Assembly (NCBI GenBank): GCA_017514645.1
Contig: JAFWJP010000258.1
Span: 1-18,120 of the forward strand
From: Solobacterium sp.
GTDB taxonomy: Bacteria; Bacillota_I; Bacilli_A; Erysipelotrichales; Erysipelotrichaceae
Reading direction: 5' to 3'
DNA length: 18,120 nucleotides
The position numbers and the translations under genes are program-made. This document shows, piece by piece, positions 6,989 through 14,759 of the stretch. Below the pieces are notes generated by a model. That model was not told where the DNA came from. It was given only the letters and a program-made list of their open reading frames with translations, and ran no database searches. Position 1 is the first letter of the stretch, and each line of letters begins with the position of its first letter.

Positions 6989-9502
6989 GTGACAAGCAAA
7001 AAGAAAACAACAAAGAAATCAGGTTCGGTCGGAACAAACAGCCGGCGTACCAGCGCAAAGAAAAAACAGGAGAACCGGGAACTGCGGGATATCATCATTA
7101 CGATCATCCTGCTGGCGGTTACTTTTGTAGCGTACCGGCGGATGGGTGTGATCGGAGTCTTCCTGAACAACGGCATGCGATTTCTGTTCGGGCGGTTCTA
7201 CTATCTGGTGATCGCCGTACTGGTGCTGCAGATCGTGATCACGCTGATCAACCGCTACAGCGGCAATACCCGGAGCAGGAATCCGCTGGCGATCATTCTG
7301 CTGATCATGGGCTTCCTGCTGCTGTGTTCATTGATTGAAACACCGAAGGAACTGCTCGGTTCGGATATCTATCTCTCCTATGTTGACAACCTCCGCGGGT
7401 ATTTTGCGGAAGAGCCGGCGGATGTCATGGGCGGCGGACTGTTCGGTGCGCTGCTGCTGACACTTACGACGATGCTGGTGGACCGGACAGGAACGATCGT
7501 GATCCTGGTGGCTGATGCCGTCATTGTACTGCTTTTGCTGGTCAGCCTGAGCGTATACAAGCAGGCATTCCGAACCATCGTGGATTATTTCTCGACAAAC
7601 TATGACGATGAGGAGACGGAAGATGAACTTCCGGAAGAAGAGATTCCGGTCAAGGCGAAGCCGGAAAAGAAGAAGCATGTTCCGCTGCTGGGCCTGAAGC
7701 GCAGGGAAAAGCCCGTGGTTCCCGAACCGGAACCTGTACCTGTACCGGTAAGGACGGAAACACCGGTCAGTGCAATGGCAAACATCAGGATTGACAACAG
7801 CATTCCGGAGCCGGTGATTCCGGCAGAGAAGCCGAAACCGGCTGCCAGTGTATTCATGAACATCGATGATCTTTATGATGCGGCAAAGGCACCGGAACCT
7901 GAACCCGAACCGGAACCGGCTCCTGCGGATATATTCGCGGAAGAAGAACCGGAACCGGAAACACCGGCTGTTCAGACACCGGTGAATGAAGAAACAGGCA
8001 GTACGGTGCAGGCACCGGTACCGCCGGTACAGAGAATCCAGAAGCCGTATCATCTGCCGAAACTGAATCTGCTGGATCCGGTTCCTCCGGTTTCCAAATC
8101 GGATGAGAATCAACGGGTAGCGGCAGAGAAGGGTGAACTGCTGATCCAGGTGCTTCAGAACTTTGATATCAAGGCTGAACTCGTCGATACACATATCGGC
8201 CCCGCAGTCACCAAATATGAGATCCGTCCGCAGGTCGGTGTCAAGGTCAGCAAGATCCTGGGTCTTGCGGATGACATCAAGATGCAGCTGGCGGTCAAGG
8301 ACGTACGTATTGAAGCGCCGATCCCGGGACATAACGCGGTCGGTATCGAGATCCCGAACGTAAAGGCGACACCGGTCAAGATGAAGGATCTGATCCAGCA
8401 TATGCCGCCGAAAGATCAGGAACAGCCGCTTCTGATCTTCCTCGGCAAGGATCTGATGGGTGATGTGATTACCTGCAGGCTGGACAGGATGCCGCATCTG
8501 CTGGTTGCCGGTGCGACAGGATCCGGTAAATCCGTGTGCATGAATTCGATCATTGTATCGATCCTGATGCGCAATAAACCGGATGAGGTCAAGCTGCTGC
8601 TGGTGGATCCGAAAAAGGTTGAGTTCACGCCGTTCAAGAGTATTCCGCACCTGATCGGTCCGGTCATCAACGATGCCCAGCAGGCAAACAATGCGCTGAA
8701 GGTCATCGTCAAGATCATGGATGAGCGTTACAACACCTTCTCCAGAACCGGTGTCAGGAACATTCAGGGCTATAACGCCAAGGTAGAAGACGGATCGCTG
8801 AATGCCGGCAAAACACCGGAAGAGCCGAAGGAAAAGAAGATGCCGTATATCGTGGTTATCATTGATGAGCTTGCGGATCTGATGATGGTTGCCGGAAAAG
8901 AAGTGGAAGGGTCGATCCAGAGGATTACCCAGCTGGCAAGAGCTGCAGGCATTCATCTGATCGTTGCAACACAGCGTCCGAGTACGGATGTCATTACCGG
9001 CATCATCAAGGCCAATATTCCTTCAAGGATCGCATTCAGTGTATCAAGCGGTATCGATTCCCGGACGATCCTGGATCATGTCGGCGCAGAGCGTCTTCTC
9101 GGCAACGGCGATATGCTGTACATGCCGATTGGCGAGTCGGCTGCATTGCGGGTACAGGGTGCCTATGTTACGGATGACGAAGTCCGCAGGATCACGGAAT
9201 ACACTTCGTCACAGGCAGTACCTATGTATGACGATGCGTTTGTTCTTCTCAATAACATTGATGGCGGTGATCCGGTCAGCGGCGGGTTTGACCCGGATGA
9301 AGACCCGCTGTATGAAGAAGTGAAGAAGTATGTGATTGAAAAGCAGAAAGCTTCGACCTCGCTCCTTCAGAGAGCGTTCGGCATCGGCTACAACCGGGCA
9401 GCCAGAATGATCGATGTTCTGGAAAGCAAAGGTGTTGTCGGCCCCGCCCAGGGCAGCAAACCCAGAGATGTCTATATCAAACCGGAAGAGGAACAGCAGT
9501 AG
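6989..9502 (+). CDS. ftsK: DNA translocase FtsK/SpoIIIE
   Basis: FtsK/SpoIIIE is a membrane-anchored hexameric DNA pump that clears chromosome ends through the closing septum. The 837-residue protein has several N-terminal membrane helices (about residues 34-190), a low-complexity Pro/Glu linker (about 200-355) with PEPEPEPEP-type runs, and a RecA-like motor with Walker A GATGSGKS (508-515) and Walker B VVIIDELADLMM. It ends in a winged-helix gamma domain (about 770-835, with STSLLQRAFGIGYNRAARMID) that in the family recognises KOPS/SRS sites and activates XerD. The start is GTG 6989, 6 nt after AGAGG (6978-6982); it is preferred because no ATG lies near the N-terminal basic stretch TSKKKTTKKS. 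It is the last gene of the miaB operon. Whether it acts in vegetative division or sporulation cannot be told from sequence. Confidence 0.97.
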   Translation: MTSKKKTTKKSGSVGTNSRRTSAKKKQENRELRDIIITIILLAVTFVAYRRMGVIGVFLNNGMRFLFGRFYYLVIAVLVLQIVITLINRYSGNTRSRNPLAIILLIMGFLLLCSLIETPKELLGSDIYLSYVDNLRGYFAEEPADVMGGGLFGALLLTLTTMLVDRTGTIVILVADAVIVLLLLVSLSVYKQAFRTIVDYFSTNYDDEETEDELPEEEIPVKAKPEKKKHVPLLGLKRREKPVVPEPEPVPVPVRTETPVSAMANIRIDNSIPEPVIPAEKPKPAASVFMNIDDLYDAAKAPEPEPEPEPAPADIFAEEEPEPETPAVQTPVNEETGSTVQAPVPPVQRIQKPYHLPKLNLLDPVPPVSKSDENQRVAAEKGELLIQVLQNFDIKAELVDTHIGPAVTKYEIRPQVGVKVSKILGLADDIKMQLAVKDVRIEAPIPGHNAVGIEIPNVKATPVKMKDLIQHMPPKDQEQPLLIFLGKDLMGDVITCRLDRMPHLLVAGATGSGKSVCMNSIIVSILMRNKPDEVKLLLVDPKKVEFTPFKSIPHLIGPVINDAQQANNALKVIVKIMDERYNTFSRTGVRNIQGYNAKVEDGSLNAGKTPEEPKEKKMPYIVVIIDELADLMMVAGKEVEGSIQRITQLARAAGIHLIVATQRPSTDVITGIIKANIPSRIAFSVSSGIDSRTILDHVGAERLLGNGDMLYMPIGESAALRVQGAYVTDDEVRRITEYTSSQAVPMYDDAFVLLNNIDGGDPVSGGFDPDEDPLYEEVKKYVIEKQKASTSLLQRAFGIGYNRAARMIDVLESKGVVGPAQGSKPRDVYIKPEEEQQ

Positions 9503-9516
9503 CTGTTCTTCTTTTT
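9488..9516 (+). terminator. Intrinsic terminator overlapping the ftsK stop codon
   Basis: GAGGAACAGC (9488-9497) pairs with GCTGTTCTTC (9502-9511), with one G-T wobble, around an AGTA loop, followed by TTTTT (9512-9516). The TAG stop (9500-9502) lies across the loop and the first 3'-arm base, so the last ftsK codons make up the 5' arm. Confidence 0.8.
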
Positions 9517-9697
9517 GTCTGCGGTGCTGTTGAAAACCGATGAATGATGTGGATAAAACCTTTGTATTTGACACGCTTGTCCGGAATGAGCGGATATGTA
9601 CGGCGGTATTCGCAATTCGTTTCCGTTCCTGCATCATACCGTCGTTTGAGCACTTCCTGATCGTTTGCCATAATGATGCCGAAAGGAAGAAAATCTT
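9517..9697 (+). promoter_or_regulatory. ftsK-ssb spacer with weak promoter candidate
   Basis: This 181-bp spacer is the longest gene-free stretch in the window. TTGACA (9568-9573) is a perfect -35, and GGATAT (9592-9597), 18 bp downstream, is the best available -10; the pair could drive ssb, leaving a leader of about 95 nt. Two short open frames cross the spacer on opposite strands (9540-9701 plus, 9477-9671 minus); neither has a Shine-Dalgarno, so neither is annotated as a gene. No tRNA, riboswitch or strong hairpin is visible. Confidence 0.35.
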
Positions 9698-10033
9698 ATG
9701 ATGAACGTATTCTTACTGGTAGGCAAGGTCAAGGAGGTACCGGTCGTATCGACGACGGCCAAAGGCAACAACATTGCGCATATGATCGTAGAGGCGGACA
9801 GGAATTTCCGGAACGAGGACGGCAGTCTGTCCAGCGATCTTTTCAAGGTGACGCTGTGGAAGGGAATCGCGGATGAGTGTGCAGCCATCTGCGGCGAGGG
9901 CAGTCTTGTCGCAATCCGCGGCAGGCTCAAGTCCGATGTCTATACCCGGAACGACCGGGAGTACTACAACAATGAGATCATTGCGGAACAGGTGAAGTTC
10001 CTGGACGGCAGACGGAACCGTACAGAGGGCTGA
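9698..10033 (+). CDS. ssb: Short single-stranded DNA-binding protein (SSB OB-fold)
   Basis: SSB proteins coat ssDNA during replication, repair and recombination. This one has 111 residues and is essentially one OB fold: MNVFLLVGKVKEVPV at the N-terminus, then DLFKVTLWKGIADECAAICGEGSLVAIRGRLKS, then an EYYNNEIIAEQVKFL strand. These match the SSB pattern of first strand, VxxWGK-like core, KGSLVxVEGRL and VxAxxVxFL. It stops right after the fold, at DGRRNRTEG, and has no Gly-rich linker or acidic DDDIPF tip, which normally recruits partner proteins. Length and missing tip resemble B. subtilis SsbB (113 aa, competence-linked), so this may be an accessory SSB; the main SSB usually lies between rpsF and rpsR. 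Start: AAAGGAAG (9682-9689) is 8 nt before ATG 9698. The second ATG at 9701 is an alternative. It stands alone, with a terminator directly after its stop. Confidence 0.88.
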   Translation: MMNVFLLVGKVKEVPVVSTTAKGNNIAHMIVEADRNFRNEDGSLSSDLFKVTLWKGIADECAAICGEGSLVAIRGRLKSDVYTRNDREYYNNEIIAEQVKFLDGRRNRTEG

Positions 10034-10060
10034 GGCACTGAAATCAGTGCCTTTTTCTTT
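10034..10060 (+). terminator. Intrinsic terminator of ssb
   Basis: GGCACTG (10034-10040) pairs with CAGTGCC (10045-10051) around AAAT, followed by TTTTTCTTT. The stem begins on the base directly after the ssb TGA. Confidence 0.9.
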
Positions 10061-10065
10061 GGTTA

Positions 10066-10074
10066 TGATACAAT
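10066..10074 (+). promoter_or_regulatory. Extended -10 promoter for ffh
   Basis: TGATACAAT (10066-10074) is an extended -10 with one mismatch to TATAAT. The -35 region lies inside the ssb terminator and does not match consensus. Expected start near 10081, giving an 18-nt leader that holds the ffh Shine-Dalgarno. Confidence 0.55.
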
Positions 10075-10098
10075 ACATGATTGACAGAGGTAGAGTAT

Positions 10099-11508
10099 AT
10101 GGCATTTGATACACTGAGTGATCGTTTGACGCATTCACTGCGCAATATGGTCGGTAAAGGAAAACTGACCGACAGCAATATGGAGGATATGCTGAAGGAG
10201 GTACGTCTTGCACTTCTGGAAGCAGATGTCAATTACCGCGTTGTCAAGGAATTCCTGAATGAAGTCAGGGAGAAGGCCAGAGGCGCGGATGTTCTGAACA
10301 GTGTGGAACCGGGAGAGATGCTCGTCAAGATCGTTCATGATGAGATCACGGCGCTGCTCGGAGAAGCACAGGCTGAAATCGTATACAGGGAGAGCGGAAT
10401 CACGACCATTATGATGGTCGGTCTGCAGGGTACCGGTAAAACGACAAGTGCAGCGAAGATCGCTAAAATAGCAAAGGAAAAACAAGGACGCAAGGTCATG
10501 ATGATCGCTGCGGACGTGATCCGTCCTGCCGCCATCGATCAGCTGAAGACGCTGGGTGAACAGATCGGAACGGAAGTGTATTCCCTCGGAACGGAAACTG
10601 CTGCTCTGGAGACGGTCAGACGCGGTATGGCATATGCCGAAGAGAAGGGATACGATACGGTTTTCATCGATACTGCCGGACGTCTGCATATCGATGAAGA
10701 ACTGATGCAGGAACTGGAAGATATCAATACTCTCGTGCATGCCGATGAGATCCTGCTGACCGTAGATGCCATGACCGGTCAGGATATTGTCAACGTTGCC
10801 CGTTCATTCCATGAACGTCTTCCGCTGACCGGACTGGTCGTGACGAAATTCGACGGCGATTCCCGCGGCGGTGGTGTTCTGTCTGTCAGGAAGATCACGC
10901 AGGTACCGATCAAGTTCGTCGGTGAAGGTGAAAAACTGGATGACATGAGCATGTTCTACCCGGAGCGTATGGCAGACCGGATCCTTGGAATGGGTGATGT
11001 CGTTACGCTTGTGGAACGTGCGCAGGAAAAGATGGATATGGAAGCTGCTGAGCGTGCGGCACAGAAGATGATGAGCGGCAGGTTCGATCTGAACGATATG
11101 CTGGAGCAGATGCAGCAGATCGAGCGTCTGGGACCGCTGGGCGGGCTGATGAAGATGATTCCGGGGATGTCCCAGTATTCGGATATGATCAATGACGCAG
11201 ACGCGAATGACGGCATGAAGAAGACGAAGGCGATCATTCAGTCCATGACGAAATATGAACGGGAGAATCCGGACAGGATCCGTTCTACGATGAAAAAGCG
11301 GATCGCGGCAGGTTCCGGAACAACGGTGAATGATGTCAACCGGCTGCTGAGCCAGTTCGAAAGAACACGCAAGGCGATGGGTATGATGGGCCGCATGGCG
11401 GAAAGCGGTCAGCTGGACGAAGCGAAACTGAAGGAAATGAGCGATCATCTTCAGGAACAGGCGGAAAACGCACAGCGTTTCGCCGGAAAAAACAGGTTCA
11501 GAAAATAG
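10099..11508 (+). CDS. ffh: Signal recognition particle protein Ffh
   Basis: Ffh is the SRP GTPase that binds 4.5S/scRNA and signal sequences and docks with FtsY for membrane insertion. The 469-residue protein has an N domain (about 1-90), a G domain with GLQGTGKTT (108-116), DTAG (191-194) and TKFDGDSRGG (from 249), and a Met-rich M domain (about 300-460) with GPLGGLMKMIPGM. The RNA-binding segment reads STMKKRIAAGSG (396-407), whereas the family has SRxxRIAxGSG, so a conserved Arg is Met398. ATG 10099 is chosen: AGAGG (10086-10090) is 8 nt upstream and the sequence MAFDTLSDRL is the standard N-terminus; the frame extends to TTG 10081, but that lies at the transcription start. It is followed after 9 bp by a membrane phosphodiesterase gene and is not paired with ylxM as in many Bacillota. 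Confidence 0.97.
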   Translation: MAFDTLSDRLTHSLRNMVGKGKLTDSNMEDMLKEVRLALLEADVNYRVVKEFLNEVREKARGADVLNSVEPGEMLVKIVHDEITALLGEAQAEIVYRESGITTIMMVGLQGTGKTTSAAKIAKIAKEKQGRKVMMIAADVIRPAAIDQLKTLGEQIGTEVYSLGTETAALETVRRGMAYAEEKGYDTVFIDTAGRLHIDEELMQELEDINTLVHADEILLTVDAMTGQDIVNVARSFHERLPLTGLVVTKFDGDSRGGGVLSVRKITQVPIKFVGEGEKLDDMSMFYPERMADRILGMGDVVTLVERAQEKMDMEAAERAAQKMMSGRFDLNDMLEQMQQIERLGPLGGLMKMIPGMSQYSDMINDADANDGMKKTKAIIQSMTKYERENPDRIRSTMKKRIAAGSGTTVNDVNRLLSQFERTRKAMGMMGRMAESGQLDEAKLKEMSDHLQEQAENAQRFAGKNRFRK

Positions 11509-11517
11509 GGTGAACGG

Positions 11518-13275
11518 ATGGCCAGAAAACGTCGTTTAAGCCGTCTTTACCCGTATGTTCAGGCAGTGCCTGATGTCTTCCGCTATCAGACAGCTTCCGC
11601 ATTGATCCTTGCGGGTATCCTCTGGCTGCTGAATCTGCTCGCCAAAGAACTGCTGCACTCAACCGGCAGGGTTGCGGTCAGCAGCGGTGATTTCAAGTTT
11701 ATCTTTTTCTCATGGCAGGGTCTGGCACTGCTGATGCTGGGACTTCTGATCCTTTGCCTGTACGTCGCGTTCGATCTGAATATGAAGATCGTGATGGGCG
11801 GGAGGCTTCTGCGCGGGGAAAACGCAAGTGTACGTGCCAGCGTGAAGGATTGCGCACGTCATATCCGGGTTTTCTTCTGCCTGGAAGGTCTCGGGGTCGT
11901 TCTCTATATTGCGTTGATCGCTCCGGTGATCGGTATCGGGTTTTCCATTGCTCTGACAAGAAATCTCTATATTCCGACATTCATTACATCTGTGATCCAT
12001 GAGACACCGCTGTATCAGGGTCTCTATGATATTTTCTTTCTGGTTTTTGCACTGATCGGACTGATGAATGTGTTCTGTCTTCCCGGGATCCTGCTGGATG
12101 ATCTGACAGTCAGGGAATCCATTGTTGCTTCGATAAGGATCATGAGGAAGCACTGGAAGAACTATCTGAAGGAGACCGTTCTGTTCTCTTTGCGGTACTC
12201 GCTGATCCTGATTCTGCCCACGGTCCTGCTGTTCATACTCCCGCTGTTTGTGGCAGGTATGCTCGGCGCGGATGAGCAAGGACTGCAGTATGCGTTTACT
12301 CTGTCCTGTGCGTTCGGCGCTGTTGCGGTGTCGGCATATACCTTCTTTGCGACTCCGTACTATATGATGAAGACGGTCCAGCTGTATGAGACCTACCGGA
12401 GCGGTGAAGAGGTTTACTATCAGAAGCGCAGATCCCGGCACAGTCCGCTCATGGCTCTGGTGGTGCTGACCGGACTGGCGGCTGTCTTCGTGGTGTCCTG
12501 GATCGTCAACAGTTCCCTGGATATCCTGTTTCCTGCAAAGGTAACGGTTCCTGTCATTGCCCACAGAGGCGGAGGAAATGAAGGCGCAGAGAATACGATA
12601 GCGGGAATGGAGACGGCAGCCGGACTGGGTGCCTACGGCAGTGAAATCGATATCCAGCGTACGCTGGACGGATACTATGTGCTGAATCATGACGCAACGT
12701 TTGAGCGTACTGCCGGTGTTGACCGGAAAGTTGAAACGATGACGCTTGCAGAGGTCAGGGAGCTCCGTATAGACGGGGAACCGGTTCCGACATTGGAAGA
12801 GATGCTGGAAGCTTCCCGGGACAAGGTCGTTCTTTTCGTTGAGCTGAAAGGAAATACAGCAGATGAGCGCATGGCGGATGATGCTGCAGCGATCATCAAG
12901 GAAATGCATATGGAAGATCAGGCAGTCCTGATTTCCCTGAAATACGATCTCATCGATTACATAGAAACAAAGTACCCGGAACTGCAGACAGGTTATCTGA
13001 CGTTTATTTCGTTCGGTGATACGGCATCCCTGAACTGTGATTATCTCGGTCTGGAAGAAGAAGCAGCGGCCCGCAGTGTTATTGAAGCAGTCCATGATCA
13101 GAACAAGAAGGTTCTTGTCTGGACGGCCAATGAGGAAGGTTCTCAGCGCCATTTCCTGCGCTCGGATATCGATGGTCTGATCACGGATGAAGTATCCCAG
13201 GCACAGAGGGTTATTTCCGAACTGGAGCAGCGTACATCACTGGAACGGATCATCGATCTGTTTTTGGTGGACTGA
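11518..13275 (+). CDS. Membrane-anchored glycerophosphodiester phosphodiesterase
   Basis: Enzymes of this type hydrolyse glycerophosphodiesters to glycerol-3-phosphate and an alcohol, and may act on membrane lipid or teichoic acid fragments. The 585-residue protein has an N-terminal membrane part with about seven helices (residues about 25-340, as in the GDPDase membrane family) and a C-terminal GDPD TIM barrel (about 345-570). Catalytic and metal residues are present: H349-R in AHRGG, AENT, E376 and D378 in SEID, H391 in NHD, and Glu in VELKG. ATG 11518 follows TAGGGTG, which overlaps the ffh stop codon; the 9-bp gap implies co-transcription and perhaps translational coupling with ffh. The barrel probably faces outside the cell, since it follows an odd number of helices, but topology is uncertain. 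It ends in a weak hairpin before the tRNA promoter. Confidence 0.92.
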   Translation: MARKRRLSRLYPYVQAVPDVFRYQTASALILAGILWLLNLLAKELLHSTGRVAVSSGDFKFIFFSWQGLALLMLGLLILCLYVAFDLNMKIVMGGRLLRGENASVRASVKDCARHIRVFFCLEGLGVVLYIALIAPVIGIGFSIALTRNLYIPTFITSVIHETPLYQGLYDIFFLVFALIGLMNVFCLPGILLDDLTVRESIVASIRIMRKHWKNYLKETVLFSLRYSLILILPTVLLFILPLFVAGMLGADEQGLQYAFTLSCAFGAVAVSAYTFFATPYYMMKTVQLYETYRSGEEVYYQKRRSRHSPLMALVVLTGLAAVFVVSWIVNSSLDILFPAKVTVPVIAHRGGGNEGAENTIAGMETAAGLGAYGSEIDIQRTLDGYYVLNHDATFERTAGVDRKVETMTLAEVRELRIDGEPVPTLEEMLEASRDKVVLFVELKGNTADERMADDAAAIIKEMHMEDQAVLISLKYDLIDYIETKYPELQTGYLTFISFGDTASLNCDYLGLEEEAAARSVIEAVHDQNKKVLVWTANEEGSQRHFLRSDIDGLITDEVSQAQRVISELEQRTSLERIIDLFLVD

Positions 13276-13289
13276 ATATGATTTCAGTC
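13270..13289 (+). terminator. Weak hairpin spanning the phosphodiesterase stop codon
   Basis: GACTGAA (13270-13276) pairs with TTCAGTC (13283-13289) around TATGAT; the stop TGA is inside the 5' arm. The T run after it is poor (AAAGTTTATTG), so termination is probably leaky and ffh-operon transcripts may reach the tRNA genes. Confidence 0.4.
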
Positions 13290-13297
13290 AAAGTTTA

Positions 13298-13326
13298 TTG
13301 ACGTTGTACAGGAATAAACGTATAAT
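13298..13326 (+). promoter_or_regulatory. Strong promoter for tRNA-Cys/tRNA-Leu
   Basis: TTGACG (13298-13303) and TATAAT (13321-13326) are 17 bp apart, the ideal spacing. The expected start near 13333 leaves about 7 nt before the mature tRNA-Cys 5' end at 13340. Confidence 0.85.
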
Positions 13327-13339
13327 ACAAAGGAGGATT

Positions 13340-13413
13340 GGTACCTTAGCCAAGCGGTAAGGCAACGGACTGCAACTCCGTGACCACCGGTTCGATCCCG
13401 GTAGGTACCTCCA
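13340..13413 (+). tRNA. tRNA-Cys (GCA)
   Basis: A full cloverleaf: perfect 7-bp acceptor GGTACCT/AGGTACC, anticodon stem ACGGA/TCCGT with loop CTGCAAC (anticodon GCA), and T arm CCGG-TTCGATC-CCGG. Discriminator U, as expected for Cys, and an encoded CCA. A run of seven Ts follows directly (13414-13420). Confidence 0.97.
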
Positions 13414-13427
13414 TTTTTTTGTATCAT

Positions 13428-13510
13428 GGGGATGTGGCGGAATGGCAGACGCAACGGACTTAAACTCCGTTGGTGGAAACACCGTGTGGGTTCAAGTCCC
13501 ATCGTCCCCA
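13428..13510 (+). tRNA. tRNA-Leu (TAA)
   Basis: Acceptor GGGGATG pairs with CGTCCCC (one T-G). The anticodon stem ACGGA/TCCGT holds loop CTTAAAC, anticodon TAA for UUA/UUG codons. A long variable arm marks it as class II. Discriminator A is followed by CTG, so CCA is not encoded and must be added. It starts 14 nt after tRNA-Cys and shares its promoter. Confidence 0.96.
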
Positions 13511-13542
13511 CTGTTTTACCGGCTGCAGATAACGTACAAGAG

Positions 13543-13566
13543 CGTATCCGTCAGGATACGTTTTTC
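13543..13566 (+). terminator. Intrinsic terminator of the tRNA-Cys/Leu unit
   Basis: CGTATCC (13543-13549) pairs with GGATACG (13554-13560) around GTCA, followed by TTTTTC (13561-13566). Confidence 0.88.
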
Positions 13567-13575
13567 TGTTATATT
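13567..13575 (+). promoter_or_regulatory. Extended -10 promoter for the aldo/keto reductase gene
   Basis: TGTTATATT (13567-13575) is an extended -10 beginning directly after the T run of the tRNA terminator. No clear -35. Expected start near 13582, leaving a 22-nt leader that includes AGGAGG. Confidence 0.5.
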
Positions 13576-13603
13576 AGTAATAAGGACAGAAGGAGGTTCC
13601 TGT

Positions 13604-14719
13604 ATGATTGATCGTTCTGAATATCCTGAAATGAAGCTTGGCTTCGGTCTCATGCGTCTGCCGAAACTGGCGGACGAAACAATCGATGTTGAACAGACGA
13701 GCAGGATGGTTGATGCGTTCCTGAAAGCCGGCGGTACGTATTTTGATACTGCATTCGCTTATCCGGGATCGGAAGAAGCCATTCGCAAGGCACTGGTGGA
13801 GCGCTATCCGAGGGAAAGCTATACACTTGCGACAAAGCTGATCGCGCAGCCCGGTGATACGGATGAAGAAAAGCTGAAGGCAGAGTTCACGACCAGTCTG
13901 GAACGGACAGGGGCCGGTTACTTTGATTTCTATCTGCTGCATGCGTTCCAGCGGGCAAACTACAAAAAGTACGATGAGTATCATCTCTGGGACTTTGTGA
14001 GGGAACTGAAGGAGAAGGGCCTGATCAAGCACTACGGGTTCTCGTTCCATGCGGATCCCGAACTGCTGGAGGAGCTCCTGGAAGCGCATCCTGACGCGGA
14101 ATTCGTACAGCTGCAGATCAACTATGCCGATATGGAGAACCCGGGTGTCAATTCCCGGAAGAACCTGGAGATCTGCCGGAAATACAATAAACCGGTCATT
14201 GTTATGGAGCCGGTGAAGGGTGGTATTCTGGCGGATCCGATCGATGAAGTCAAAGCTGTGTTCGACAAAGAAAACAACGGTCTGTCCTATGCAGGCTGGG
14301 CGCTGAAGTATGTCTGCGGTCTGGAGGGGATCATGGTTGCTCTGAGCGGTATGAGCAGTTTTGCCCAGATGGAGGACAATCTGAGCTTCATGAAGGACTT
14401 CACACCGCTGAACGCACATGAACTGGATGTGATCAAGGAAGCGCAGGAAGCGCTGAACGGTGATCAGTCCATCGCCTGTACGGCATGCCATTACTGCACG
14501 AAAGGATGTCCGATGAATATTCCGATTCCGGAGATCTTCACCGTAGAGAACCGGAAGAAGGGCAGTCCGGAATTCCGTACAAAGCGGGAGTATACGATTG
14601 TAACGACGGGCCGGGGAAAGGCAAGCGACTGTATCGGCTGCGGGCAGTGCGAGGCCGCATGTCCCCAGCATCTGCCGATCATATCTCTGCTGGAACAGTG
14701 CAGAGCGCTGGAAGGATAA
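13604..14719 (+). CDS. Aldo/keto reductase with C-terminal 2[4Fe-4S] ferredoxin domain
   Basis: The 371-residue protein joins an aldo/keto reductase TIM barrel (about residues 1-280) to a ferredoxin-type tail (about 285-365). The AKR tetrad is present: D48 and Y53 in FDTAFAY, K78 in ATKLI, and H113 in YLLHAF. The tail has two CxxCxxCxxxCP motifs, C292-C295-C298-C302 and C343-C346-C349-C353, which should hold two [4Fe-4S] clusters. This fusion is common among anaerobes and is usually annotated as a predicted oxidoreductase; its substrate is not known, and electrons may come from ferredoxin rather than only NAD(P)H. ATG 13604 lies 7 nt after AGGAGG (13591-13596). The frame is open back through tRNA-Leu by chance. 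It has its own promoter and terminator. No neighbour suggests a pathway. Confidence 0.95.
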   Translation: MIDRSEYPEMKLGFGLMRLPKLADETIDVEQTSRMVDAFLKAGGTYFDTAFAYPGSEEAIRKALVERYPRESYTLATKLIAQPGDTDEEKLKAEFTTSLERTGAGYFDFYLLHAFQRANYKKYDEYHLWDFVRELKEKGLIKHYGFSFHADPELLEELLEAHPDAEFVQLQINYADMENPGVNSRKNLEICRKYNKPVIVMEPVKGGILADPIDEVKAVFDKENNGLSYAGWALKYVCGLEGIMVALSGMSSFAQMEDNLSFMKDFTPLNAHELDVIKEAQEALNGDQSIACTACHYCTKGCPMNIPIPEIFTVENRKKGSPEFRTKREYTIVTTGRGKASDCIGCGQCEAACPQHLPIISLLEQCRALEG

Positions 14720-14723
14720 CCGT

Positions 14724-14748
14724 ATGAGGGTGAAAGCCCTCATTTTTT
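14724..14748 (+). terminator. Intrinsic terminator of the AKR gene
   Basis: ATGAGGG (14724-14730) pairs with CCCTCAT (14737-14743); an extra T-G pair closes a GAAA tetraloop. Six Ts follow (14743-14748). It begins 4 nt after the stop. Confidence 0.9.
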
Positions 14749-14759
14749 GTGTGCGGGTA

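Noticed and set aside
7670..8050. Pro/Glu repeat region of ftsK as a DNA repeat or CRISPR-like array
   Set aside because: The repetition is at codon level (CCG/GAA alternation) inside an open frame and matches the low-complexity linker found in FtsK proteins.
7328..8956. 542-codon open frame on the minus strand within ftsK
   Set aside because: Antisense shadow of ftsK; Arg/Cys/Phe-rich product with no recognisable motif and no ribosome binding site.
9477..9671. 64-codon minus-strand frame as a gene
   Set aside because: No Shine-Dalgarno, no clear promoter, and its end runs into the ftsK coding end and terminator.
9540..9701. 53-codon plus-strand frame as a gene
   Set aside because: No Shine-Dalgarno and no recognised family; its overlap with the ssb start is kept only as a low-interest finding.
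11710..13152. 480-codon open frame on the minus strand within the phosphodiesterase gene
   Set aside because: The plus-strand frame has catalytic residues and membrane helices; the antisense product has neither.
13331..13336. AGGAGG ahead of tRNA-Cys as a ribosome binding site
   Set aside because: No open frame with a suitable start follows; it is in the short 5' leader of the tRNA transcript.
13442..13603. Upstream extension of the AKR frame through tRNA-Leu
   Set aside because: It translates a tRNA gene and a terminator; ATG 13604 has AGGAGG at 7 nt.
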